Assembly (NCBI GenBank): GCA_000697355.1 | Contig: JNEN01000833.1 | Coordinates: 248,001 to 312,000, forward strand | Reading direction: 5' to 3' | Origin: Syncephalastrum monosporum B8922 | Taxonomy: Eukaryota; Mucoromycota; Mucoromycetes; Mucorales; Syncephalastraceae | DNA length: 64,000 nt | Shown here: positions 22,507-33,231 of the stretch, in pieces | How positions within the stretch are numbered: position 1 is the first letter of the stretch | How the letters are laid out: each line of letters opens with the position of its first letter | Program-made: the position numbers and the translations under genes | Notes under the pieces: generated by a model | Told to the model about the DNA's origin: nothing | The model's input: only the letters and a program-made list of their open reading frames with translations | The model's database searches: none

Positions 22507-23878
22507 AGACACTCGATGTTTTTCTGCTGTCCTTATCATACCACTGCGATATTGTCATGTCGCTTTATTTTATCCCAACCACTAAAATATATATGCCCCA
22601 CATTACCTTGTTATACAAGATGGCAGCGCCCCCATCCAATTCCCGGGCAATCTCGGGAATAGTTACCTTCTCTTTCTTCCTCGACATGACAACCACCTAG
22701 CATCATCTATAACCTTGTTAGAAAGAAGCACGACTCGCGAACGGGTCAAGACTTAGTTTTCCCGTCCGGTATCGCCTGCGTAAACGTGTTGCCGAGATGG
22801 GCACTGTTTTAGGCTGCCGCATATGATTCCTCATGGAAAGCGATCAGAGATTTGGTACCAAAACTGGGAAGGTAGGACAAACATCGCACCGCTCGATTAT
22901 ACTTGGCAGGTTTGAATAATATGCATGGGTAAAATCACATTAGTTGATCTGCTATTCTTTGTACACACGCTGTTGTATTACTCACTGAATTTTTTGGGTC
23001 AATGCCACACTTTCCCAAGATGTCTGACACTTTATTTCTAACACGGCTAAACCGTTTAATGTCCCCCACATTCAATGTTTAACTCCACTGGGACCCCGCT
23101 TTTTAAAGAGAGAACATCATGGCCTTCTATATAGTGTCGGCTCTACGTTTTGGCAGGCCACGTAGAAAGTGGAGTCAGCTGCATACCGATTCAAGCAAAT
23201 GTAGAAATCCCGCTCCTCAAGTTTTAGCCGATAGGTGATCCCCACATTTTCTAGTAACATAATAGTTCTCTTTTCTGTCTGAAAATACAAGAAGTAGATC
23301 ATATAAGGCCTCGGGTGCAACATCGCCTTCAAGAACAAAAGAGGACATATCATCGGGTACGAATCCACGCGGGTAATCCCTTTTGCATTGTCCCAAAAGA
23401 TGAGTATGTCGCACAAGACAGGTTGTATTCTGGCTTGTAAAGGGTATCTATCCGAATTATCGATATACTATGGCTCATGAACCGGGCCCGTTGTAGAATT
23501 TATCGAACTTGGACTAGCATAGCCCCACCATGCACCTATGTTCTGAAACACAGCTGAGTACCCCACAGACAACCAGGAAAATGTGTTACTGCATTTCTTC
23601 GGAAAAAGCGGCTATTCATTTTGGCCAATACTGTCTTGCCCTTTTTTTACTCTCCGCGACATTTTCCATCCAAAATCTGCCAGCATGCGGTGGTCCAAGC
23701 GACTAGGCTGCGTAAACGCGCCTAGTTATTTTGCCCGCCCATTTCTGCGCTATGTAGTCCGCCTCCGATTTGGGGCAAAAAAAAAAAAATCTAACACATA
23801 TAAAAGAGCTCTAAGAATGTGTCATGATCAATAACTCTTCCACATCCCCCTTTCTTTTTATTTATTCATATCGATATC
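22507..23878. other. Intergenic, 1.4 kb
   Basis: No confident gene. On the minus strand a stretch from about 23491 to 23117 stays open for about 125 codons and reads protein-like (for example LEERDFYICLNRY), but it has no ATG near its start and matches no family I know. The right end (after about 23770) is the AT-rich leader of Ach1, with a TATAAAAG-like element at about 23800. Confidence 0.4.
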
Positions 23879-25742
23879 ATGGCTTCCGTCAGTGCTGCTT
23901 TGAAGTCGCGTGTGCGCCGTCCCCAACTGCTGAAGAAGGTCATGAAAGCCGAGGAGACCATCCCCTTCTTCAAGGATGGACAGTACGTATCCGTGATGAC
24001 AGGTCGTCAACCGATGTGTTAATTTGCCTGTGCGTCCTTTCGCTATTTAGATACCTCGGTTGGTCTGGTTTTACCGGCGTCGGCTACCCCAAGATGATCC
24101 CTTCCGCACTGGCTGATCATGTTGAGGCCAACAACCTCAAGGGCAAGATGCGTTTCAACCTGTTTGTCGGTGCTTCGACGGGTGCAGAGACCGAGGACCG
24201 TTGGGCCTGTCTGGATATGATCGACCGCCGCTATCCCCATCAAGTCGGAAAGAATATCAAAAAGGGTATCAATGCCGGTCGCATTCGGTTCGCCGACAAG
24301 CATCTTTCCATGTTCCCGCAGGATTTACTCTATGGTATGTGACACAAAAGAGAAACAGAATAGAAAAAAAAATCCCAAAAATTTTGACGTGTATGAACTA
24401 AATATGTGTTCCATTATCAGGCTACTACACCAAGGACAAGGAAAACGACAAGCTTGATGTCGTGATTGTCGAGGCCACCGCCATCACCGAAGAAGGCTGG
24501 ATCGTCCCTGGTGCCTCAGTGGGTGCCACACCTGAGCTGCTGCAAATGGCTGATAAGATCATTATCGAAGTGAACACCCGCATTCCTTCTTTTGAAGGCC
24601 TGCACGATATCACACCGGGATCGATTCCACCCAATCGCAAGCCGTACCTGATCATGAATACCGAAGACCGAATTGGAACGGTAAGCGAGGAGCACCTTCC
24701 TTTTACAACATTTTGTTGGGCGCGTCGCATAGCGGAGATCACTCATCCTAATTTTTTTTTTAGACGGCAATTCCGATTGACCAGGATAAGGTCATTGCAG
24801 TAGTCGAGAGCGATCGCCCTGATAACACGGGCCCTAACACGCCTGCTGACGATACTTCCAAGGCCATTGCCAGCCATCTCATCGAGTTCCTTAGCCATGA
24901 GGTTAAGATGGGTCGTCTTCCCGAGAACCTTCTCCCTCTCCAGTCTGGTATCGGTAACATTGCCAACGCCGTCATTGGTGGCCTTGCCAACTCGCCCTTC
25001 AAGGACGTTACTGTGTAAGTCATTTGGATATGCACATGTCGAGAGATAAACTAACTAGAATCTGATTAGATTCACTGAAGTTCTGCAAGACACGTTTTTG
25101 GAATTCTTCGATTCGGACAAGCTCAAGTTTGCTAGTGCAACCTCGATTCGCTTCTCGCCTGAAGGCTTCGAGCGTTTCTACGCGAACTGGGAGAAGTACA
25201 AGGACCGTCTCTTGCTGCGCTCCCAGCAGGTCTCCAACTCTCCCGAGATCATCCGTCGTCTTGGCAGTATCGCGATGAACACGCCCGTCGAGGTTGACAT
25301 TTACGCCCACGCCAACTCGACCATGGTCTGCGGTTCAGGTATGCTCAACGGTCTCGGTGGCTCGGCCGATTTCTTGCGCAATGCCAAGTTGTCCATTATG
25401 CACACTCCTTCGGCTCGCCCTAGCAAGATCGACCCCACCGGTATCTCATGCGTTGTGCCCTTCGTCACGCACGTTGATCAGACCGAGCACGATCTGGATG
25501 TGATCGTGACCGAACAGGGCTTGGCCGATCTGCGCGGTCTCTGCCCTCGTGACCGCGCGCAGGTCGTGATCGACAAGTGTGCCCACCCTGACTACAAGCC
25601 CATGTTGCAGGACTATTTCGACTTTGCCACCAAGAAGTGCCTTGCAGCTGGCCGTGGCCATGAGCCCCACATGCTCGACAAGGCCTTCAAGATGCACTGC
25701 AACCTTATGGAGAAGGGCACCATGAAGATCGACTCGTGGTAA
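23879..25742 (+). CDS. ACH1: Acetyl-CoA hydrolase / succinyl-CoA:acetate CoA-transferase (Ach1)
   Basis: Mitochondrial class I CoA-transferase (523 aa) that in fungi moves CoA between succinyl- or propionyl-CoA and acetate. It limits acyl-CoA toxicity and allows acetate use. Exons 23879-23982, 24051-24334, 24421-24680, 24764-25014 and 25070-25742 give an unbroken frame. Family blocks include [54 protein letters not shown] and the region [18 protein letters not shown]. The catalytic Glu of the family lies in this FTEVLQD context. Further on are [19 protein letters not shown] and [11 protein letters not shown]. No long presequence is visible beyond [15 protein letters not shown]. Length agrees with fungal Ach1 (about 520 aa). 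High confidence. Confidence 0.96.
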
Positions 25743-26388
25743 ACTCGCTCCACTATTATCCACATACTATTTTTCCCGCCTTAATATCACACTCCCTGTA
25801 CATACTCAGCATCATAGACTTTGATCCAATAAATCATCACAAAGTAAAAATGGAATCTAATTAGTGTAAGTTTGATGACTAAAGTGCATATTGAAGGATG
25901 GGCGACACTTAATGGTTAAGATAACACTAAAGGCGACGAGGCTGAGTAGCGTGCTAAAAGAGTACCACAACGTGCAACTTTGTCGGATTCGCTGATTATC
26001 ATTTCGAAGCACGTTGTTATCAAGCAACTATGATACGCGTGTCATTTTACTTCGCTTTGGTCGTATGCAGTGTTGAGAATGCCTCGGCGGGGTAGCATGA
26101 GCCCAATTGCAGGAATTTTAAACCTTCCATCTATCTGTCAAACCCAATCTTGATTGTACCACCCACCTACTTCGTCAGACATTCGCGGATCTCTATGAAC
26201 TTTTACAAGTCCATCAGAACTACAAAGCCAGCGTCAGAAAAGGTAAAATACGCGTCATGTTGGTTTCTGCCGCCTCTAAAGGAGGATACTGTCAAACAGA
26301 ATCGTCATCTGGAACACGGGAAATTTAACTGTAAATAAACAGGCATGCAGTATCAGTTTTTGACTTTATCCTCCTTTCATCAACCATT
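25743..26388. other. Intergenic, Ach1 3' flank and glucanase promoter
   Basis: About 650 bases. An AATAAA-like element (CCAATAAATC, about 25826) after Ach1 is a candidate polyadenylation signal. No gene recognised in the rest. Confidence 0.4.
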
Positions 26389-28002
26389 ATGGAGCACAGC
26401 GAAGGTAACAAATCATATATGTTTGTTACCAAAAGCTAATGAAAAAGGAATGAAGAGCCACAAATAACATCACAAGACCAAGAATATCCTGAGCCGGATC
26501 AGGGATCAGATAACACCCAGACTATTGAAAAGCTGACAAAGCGACCCACATGGCACGGCAAGAAGTGGATATGGCCCACTCTTGCTGCGATCATTATCGG
26601 TATCGTTTGTGCCATCGTGATTCCTACGGCTATCTACGTGCGACGTGACAAGCAAGGAGATCAGTCAGTACCCGACGAACAAACAGCCGCTTCGAGTAGT
26701 GCCACGGCATCCGCTACGCAATATCATCACCCCGATTTCCCGCCGCCTTTGCCAGATCCCTTCAACAACTCGGCACATGCAGACCAGTCTCCACCGCTGA
26801 CCACCACTTTCCAATACACAAAAGAACCGATTCGTGGCATCAACCTTGGCGGCTGGCTCGTCATTGAACCGTTTATAACGCCGAGTCTGTTTGACCAGTT
26901 CGATAAGAAGGACAACATTGTTGACGAGTACGGCTTGTGCAAAAAACTCGGCCCACAAGAAGCTCGACGCCAGCTCCAAAGTCATTATGAAACATTCATT
27001 CAAGAAGAGGACTTCAAGAAGCTCGCTGAAATGGGTTTCAACCACGTACGCATCCCCACCGGTCACTGGGCAATTGACATTGACAAGGACGAGCCGTATG
27101 TACCCTACCTATCTTGGCAGTACCTGCTTCGTGGTATCCAGTGGGCGCGTAAGTATGGTCTGCGTGTCATGGTCGAGCTGCACACTGCGCCTGGCTCGCA
27201 AAATGGTTGGAACCACTCGGGTAAGTACGGCCCAGTGGGTTGGCTGAATGGTACGCAGGGCGAGGCAAATGCAGAGCGGACTCTCAGAATTGTTGATACC
27301 ATGGTCACCTTCTTCAACAAGACCGAATGGGACCATGTCGTGCCTGTGTTTGGTGTCATTAACGAACCTGCTATTTTCCGTATTGAAACCAAGCGCGTTC
27401 AGGACTGGTACCGCAAAAGCTACGAGGCCATCCGTGAGCGCAACAAAGACATCTGGCTTACCTACCATGATGGTTTTATCGGTTTGGAATCTTGGAACGG
27501 CTTCTTTAAAGACTTCAACCATACTGTTCTGGAGACACACATGTACATGATCTTTGACGACGGACTGGTGCAGATGCCGCATGACAAGCAAGCTGCGTTT
27601 CCCTGTCATGATTGGCGTAACACGCTCGATCGGTCCCACAGCGGCGCGTCTACTATGGTGGGAGAATTCTCTTTGGCGACGAATGACTGTGGCAAATATC
27701 TGAACGGTGTTGGTCTCGGCACACGTTACGAAGGCACGCTCGATGGATCATCGCCCGTCTGTGCTACTTGCAACTGTAGCTCCGTGGTCGACTGGCGAAA
27801 CTGGTCCGATGACTACAAAAGCTTCCTCAAATCCTTTGTTGAACATCAGATGGACGCTTTTGAGCAAAGCAGCATTGGATGGTTTTTCTGGACGTACAAG
27901 ACAGAGGACCACGTGAACGCGCACTGGGACTATCAGCTTGGATGGGAGGAAGGATGGCTACCGAAAAAGGTGTACGACAGACAGCATTCTTGCAGCGACT
28001 GA
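26389..28002 (+). CDS. Membrane-anchored glucan 1,3-beta-glucosidase (GH5)
   Basis: Exo-1,3-beta-glucanase of glycoside hydrolase family 5 (513 aa), trimming cell-wall beta-1,3-glucan. A 16-base first exon (26389-26404, MEHSE) joins by a phase-1 intron to 26477-28002. The N-terminus is a short cytosolic tail, then a transmembrane anchor at about residues 39-60 (WPTLAAIIIGIVCAIVI). This makes it a type II membrane protein like yeast Exg2/Spr1 relatives with anchors rather than a secreted enzyme. A Ser/Pro-rich stem follows, then the GH5 barrel: GINLGGWLVIEPF, GFNHVRIPTGHW, GLRVMVELHTAPGSQNGWNHSG. The acid/base Glu is in GVINEPA and the nucleophile Glu in MVGEFSLATNDC. Several Cys near the end (CATCNCSS) suggest disulphides. 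Complete and intact. Confidence 0.95.
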
Positions 28003-28585
28003 CATCTTTAAAAAGAAATTTGTATATATATATGTTGTATTTATAGCAAAAGACCGCAACACTTTGATTACCATGGAAGCGTAGTGCTCATGATCTTCTA
28101 AAGCCAGGTTCATATTATGTGTGTAACATTGAGCTGTCATTTCAGCTTTTTGACAGACCACGTCATTGGGAAGGGGTTTTCCGTCAGTCAAGGCGTAGTC
28201 TATTATGCCGGCGTTCTCTGATAGGAGACAAATGCTCGCAGTGATCCCATGTACGTTTCCGGCCAAGAGTTTCCCTGCCCTGGATCGCCAGCGGTGATAG
28301 CACGGATGTACCCAAGTACATCGTCTACAAGCAATTATGATCCCGACACCGTCTCTCTTTGCCCTATAAACGCGAAATTTCGGGGGAATCGGTGTGCAAG
28401 TGGTACTGTGTGTCGCTCAACTCAGTCAGAAATTCCACTAGGAGATCACGCATGAATGATTTTCGTGTGTGATTAACACAAAAATAGCGATGCCAATGAC
28501 TGATGGAACTGGACCCATTATATCCCAAAGAAAACGCCAGAAAAAGAAAGGAATGACACAAGATCACGCGAAAATCTTCTCCATT
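28003..28585. other. Intergenic, glucanase 3' flank
   Basis: About 580 bases. The minus strand carries several adjacent short open stretches (28050-28430) with protein-like composition but no consistent frame or start, so I do not call a gene. Confidence 0.35.
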
Positions 28586-28848
28586 ATGTTTCGCATGGCA
28601 ACAGTACCTCCCTTACAACTGGTAACAAGGGTATTCGCTCGGCAAGGTGTAAAGAAGCTGAGCTACTACACGCCGAGCGGTTTATCGAAAGTGAGTATGG
28701 TGTCATACAAACGTACGAGAAGGAGTGGATGCAGAAGATAAAAACAAAGAAAAAAAGATGGGTTACACAAAGGGAACAAGGGAAGGCGCACTTTGTCTTG
28801 GGTGTGAGCAAAAAGCGTGGTGACGTTCTGAGTAAAGATGACAAGTGA
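28586..28848 (+). CDS. Candidate small basic, possibly mitochondrial protein
   Basis: A two-exon model: 28586-28690 and 28735-28848, with a 44-base intron having a good donor (AAA|GTGAGT) and GCAG acceptor. It encodes 72 aa. The N-terminus MFRMATVPPLQLVTRVFARQ looks like a mitochondrial presequence (amphipathic, Arg-containing, no acidic residue in the first 35). The second exon is very Lys/Arg-rich (KIKTKKKRWVTQ). That resembles a small mitochondrial ribosomal or RNA-binding protein, but I cannot assign a family. A second donor (GTGAGC near 28804) leaves room for a different 3' end. Alternatively this is a chance open frame in purine-rich sequence. Confidence 0.3.
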
Positions 28849-29179
28849 TAGGATGTTTCAAGGGACACGTCAAGGCATTTCTTGGTCCATTTCCAAGGGA
28901 GAGGATTGGGCAATGTCTTATGTGAATAGTCCCCTTTTTCTTAGCTGCTTCCCTTTTCTGGACATGTCAGCTGCATCCTTTGCTCTCGGGATGGGGGTAA
29001 GAAAGAGAGAGAGGAGAGATTGGATGTGAGCGTGGGTGGGGGGTGACCATACAAAATGGAAAAAAATAAGAGGAGCGGGCCCATTCATTTCAAATAGCGA
29101 AGTCGGATTCTCCAGCTGGGGTTACTTACACAACTTCCCTTTCTCTCTACTCTCTCCCAAAGCTCGTTACCACGAAACA
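28849..29179. other. 14-3-3 promoter region
   Basis: About 330 bases upstream of the 14-3-3 start. The strand turns pyrimidine-rich (TTCCCTTTCTCTCTACTCTCTCCC, about 29136-29159) just before the ATG, a common feature of strongly expressed fungal genes. No gene seen. Confidence 0.4.
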
Positions 29180-30403
29180 ATGTCGACTGTAAGTCTGTTG
29201 TCCTTGCGCCCTTCCCCCGTCTTGTATTCTCTGTGACTTTACACACCTTCTGTTTCTATGGTGCCTCACTTGGATGTGTTGCCATGAGAACAGTGTCTGT
29301 CATCTGGGTTTCAGCACAGGATGGAGGGCCACATCTCGACCGGAAAACTGACTTGACTTCGTTATAGGAACGTGAAGATATCGTCTATATGGCCAAGCTC
29401 GCAGAGCAGGCCGAGCGCTACGACGGTAAGCCCGGATGTGTGGATTTTTAGTCGCAATCAACTAACACCACAATCCATTTTCGCGTCGTCCCGAATTCCA
29501 GAGATGGTGCAGTTCACAAAGGAGATTGCCAGGGTAATAGAAGCCAAGCTTTTGGTAAACATCCACTCATAGTTGCATTATAAATCGAATAGCTGAACGT
29601 CGAACTGAGCGTGGAAGAGCGCAACCTGCTGTCGGTGGCCTACAAGAACGTGATTGGCGCCCGCCGTGCGTCGTGGCGCATTGTTTCCTCCATTGAGCAG
29701 AAGGAGGAGAGCCGAGGCAACGCTGCCCAGGTCGAGAAAGTCAAGGGCTACCGTCAAAAGATTGAGACCGAGCTCAAGGACGTCTGCTCCGATGTCCTCG
29801 ACATCCTCGACCAGCACCTGATTCCCTCTGCTCAGGGTGGTGAATCCAAGGTCTTCTACTACAAGATGTATGTTTATCTTCGAAGTTTGACTCGGCAGCG
29901 CTGATCACAAGACTGACCCTTTTCTCTTACCTTTTGCAGGAAGGGCGATTACCACCGCTACCTCGCCGAGTTCTTGTCTGGCGATGGTCGTAAGGAGTCT
30001 GCTACTCAGGCCCACGATGCTTACAAGGCCGCCACCGATGTTGCCCAGACTGACCTTGCACCCACTCACCCAATTCGCCTTGGTCTCGCTCTCAACTTCT
30101 CCGTCTTCTACTATGAGATCGTGAACTCACATGATCGCGCCTGCCACCTGGCCAAGCAAGCTTTTGACGATGCCATTGCTGAGTTGGATACGCTCTCTGA
30201 GGAATCCTACAAGGACTCCACCTTGATCATGCAGCTCTTACGAGACAACCTGACTCTCTGGACCTCGGACCTGCAGGAAGGTAATTCATTGTTTGCGAGT
30301 TCTCATCATTTTATCACATAACCTCACACTTTATCATTCTGTAGAATCTGACAAGGCTGGTGAAAACGCTGATAAGCCGGCGGAGGGCGAGGAAGCAAAG
30401 TAA
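29180..30403 (+). CDS. 14-3-3 protein
   Basis: Phosphoserine/threonine-binding 14-3-3 adaptor (257 aa), a cytosolic dimer that regulates kinases, transcription factors and trafficking. Exons: 29180-29188 (only MST), 29368-29425, 29502-29533, 29593-29867, 29940-30280, 30345-30403. Signature blocks are [38 protein letters not shown] and [15 protein letters not shown], with the second signature around [18 protein letters not shown]. The third exon was ended at AGG|GTAATA rather than the later TTG|GTAAAC, because that gives [15 protein letters not shown] with family-standard spacing; the longer alternative would insert seven residues. The C-terminal tail is acidic ([14 protein letters not shown]). 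Intact and confident. Confidence 0.96.
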
Positions 30404-32788
30404 ATCAATCCAAGTAATAAAAAAGGAAAGGTGTTATGATACAGGACAATATACAACGTCTCTATTCGACCATCTCCCTTTTCTTCATCTTTCTGAACTA
30501 TCGTCCGTGCTGTGTTCGCTCGTCCGCGCTCTTTGCGGCTTAAATTCAAAGAAAAAACTTCTTGGCGCGAAAGTAAACAAAAAAAAATATTTTGTTGTGC
30601 CACCTTTACCTTCACATTACAAATGACACGTCGCGTGGCGTCGTCATCCACGGGAAATATATATGTCTCCTTCATTGTATGTCCTGTTACTATGCAGTGA
30701 CCGTGTGTCTCTTTTCTGGGGTTACATGTATGCATAAAATTCATAAGAGCAGTACATATAGCGCGCCCAACAAACGACCTTGCTGGTCAGTCAAACTCTA
30801 GCCAATCAAAGTCAAATTTACATATTCAGGAAACTGGATTTCGGTATGTTGTTGACCTGAATGAGTTCGTTGCCTCCCGCACTGATCAATAGAAAAGTGC
30901 AACTTTAGCGAACCTTCGGCTTGCCCACTCAGAGCAGCCAGAACATGAAGTCCTTCGCAGGAAGGAGGAGGCAAACATAAAACAACATTCACAATATAAA
31001 AAGCACACTATATTCGCATTTATACAAATGCTGAGATAGATGCTGAACACTAATCCCATATAAGACTGCTGACCCCTTTATCAAAAACAACAATGTAGTG
31101 ATAAGGATAAGGGGAGGTAAGTTGACCAGTGAGGCATGTATTTTCTCTCTTTTTCGTGTCACTTCCTTCTTTTCTCTTCCTCACTATCTCACTGCTGGTC
31201 TTCTCGTGTGCTCTTCTCACACACATACAACATTCTCTTTCTGCCTACTTGTTTTCAACCTTTTATATACTAGACGATCTCGTGCAATTGAAGCTGAGCG
31301 GGCAGAACAAACCTGAACCTGACTTTATCAATTGACGTGTCGCCAATGACCAATGCTGTTGACACTACTGCGACGGCGTTTCTCCATATTCCAACGGGTA
31401 CTTGCATCAGCAAATACCTGCTTTCCCGATGGTACAGTATACGACGCTCTGTATGTCCCTCCATTGATAATGGAAATACAGCATACTGTTCAGCAAAGGC
31501 TTCGTGACCGGTGCTATCCAGTATTGCTTAAATGTTTATCGACGATTTCACACCCATCCTATCCTTGCCATACTATGCAATTTAGCAGCTGAGCTCATGT
31601 CCTTCTGTCTCCGAGCTACCTGCACTCATTAGACGAGAATTGCTTCTTACTATCCATGAATTACTTCGATCTATTTATTACTGAAGATACACAGACCTTG
31701 AATCCCCAACCACTTTTAAGTGCTTTCTTCATCGCTTCTGTCTGGGTGTTGCAGTCTTTGCAGTATCACAACCTATGTAAGTTTATAGCGTAGTGATAAC
31801 AGCGCGTAACTGATCCCGCAAGTGGGATCTGACTCTTGGTAGTTCCTTGATTGTGCAGATACTAATAGCAGCCTAGCTGCCGCGTTTGCTACCAGGATGG
31901 CGTAGGAAACTTCACAGACTATAATATATAAGTAATCGATCGCGTGTCATTCCATTTCGGATATTTGTAAACCTATGAAAAGGCACATGGCTCTTGGCAG
32001 ACATTTCTCGAGTGATGACGCATCATCATTTGATGCTCATAGGAGGAAAGCTACTCATAATACATATATACACGTTATATACCCACGAACGTCAATCTGG
32101 CATGGCGCAGGTACACAAGGCGTAATGGGGTGCTCTTGATTTGTATGTGGATATGATAAGTATCACTCTGATGCAGAATACAGTCTTCAGCCTCGCTCTG
32201 ATTGACCCTGTGGACATGTCATTAAATAAAAGGATACAACGTATTCCTGTAGGAAGCCATGCTGATTAATATAGTAAGTCTCATACGAGCTTCCGTATGA
32301 CAAGATCAGGTAAAAATAAACTATATTTGACATAGCTTCTGACCTTAGTTTCTGGTTTAATAGAACATTGTATATTGAGGGCCAGATGTTCTAAATAATG
32401 GCTTATGTTTGTTCTCAAGCTATCACGCAACCCTGCCACTGACCACAGCACATGACATTGATGCTTTTTCATCATATTCTTCTCCTTATATACAGCTCAT
32501 TTACAAAAATAGAACCAAATATCCCTGATGTGGTCAGTCCCTATGAAGAAAGATTGTGACAATACCGACATCGCAGAGGTACCAGACTTCATCAAAATAA
32601 ATTAAACAAAGAGTAAAGTTACACATAATAATAATATATTACGCCGATAGAGTAATTTGTCTTTGTCTACAAGAGGAGGAGAATATAATGATATAATATA
32701 TAACAAGGGTTGTCAGAGGGAAAAATGGATATGAATACAGTGGGTGTGAATGAGAGGGGTCTTGCGCTCATGACGCTGCATGCTTATG
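30404..32788. other. Long AT-rich intergenic region
   Basis: About 2.4 kb with no gene I can support. It includes the 14-3-3 3' flank, a pyrimidine-rich leader-like stretch (31130-31260) not followed by a clear coding exon, and several short open frames (for example around 31270-31590) that change frame and hold stops. No tRNA-like B box or terminal repeat was seen. The right end is the 3' flank of PMP3. Confidence 0.4.
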
Positions 32789-33078
32789 CTAGTATTTTAC
32801 AATAATGTATAATGCGTGCACTATAAAAAAGCATGAGTATATCCCATCGTCTTTTCAAAATAGTAATACTCACAAATGCCAGGAATGTAACCAAGGCAAG
32901 TCAAACAAATGTTAATCAGTAGATCGCAGTGGCAGCCACGCTCGAAGAATACACCCAACGGAGGCAGAATGATGGCTATTGAAATCGAAGGTTAGATCAA
33001 AGAGCTTGACCTGGAATATTAAACAGCGAAAAGCATACCGAAGAAGATTTTGCAGATATCAGAACAGGTCAATGCCAT
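32789..33078 (-). CDS. PMP3: PMP3 / UPF0057 proteolipid membrane protein
   Basis: A 57-aa plasma-membrane proteolipid of the Pmp3 family, which modulates membrane potential and cation tolerance. Three small exons on the minus strand: 33078-33039, 32975-32874, 32820-32789. The protein begins MALTCSDICKIFFAIILPPL, continues with GVFFERGC and two hydrophobic helices, and contains LGYIPGI before ending YIIVKY, all family hallmarks. Introns have GTATGC and GTGAGT donors and AG acceptors, and both splices restore the frame exactly. It was missed by single-frame scanning because no exon exceeds 34 codons. Length equals the usual 52-60 aa. A stress-responsive promoter is expected from the family but was not identified. 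Confidence 0.93.
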
Positions 33079-33231
33079 TGTTTAAGAAGTAAGAAGATAA
33101 ATACAAAAAAGATGCGCGTTTCGATGCTGCTTTTATACGAAAAAATCTACACATGAAGTAAAGATCACCATGACATCATACGTTCCCAAAAATAGAAAAC
33201 AAAGTAACGAACCGAACTACTCATATATATT

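Noticed and set aside
29534..29556. Longer third exon of 14-3-3 (RVIEAKLL insertion)
   Set aside because: It would insert seven residues in a region of invariant length; the earlier GTAATA donor gives family-standard spacing.
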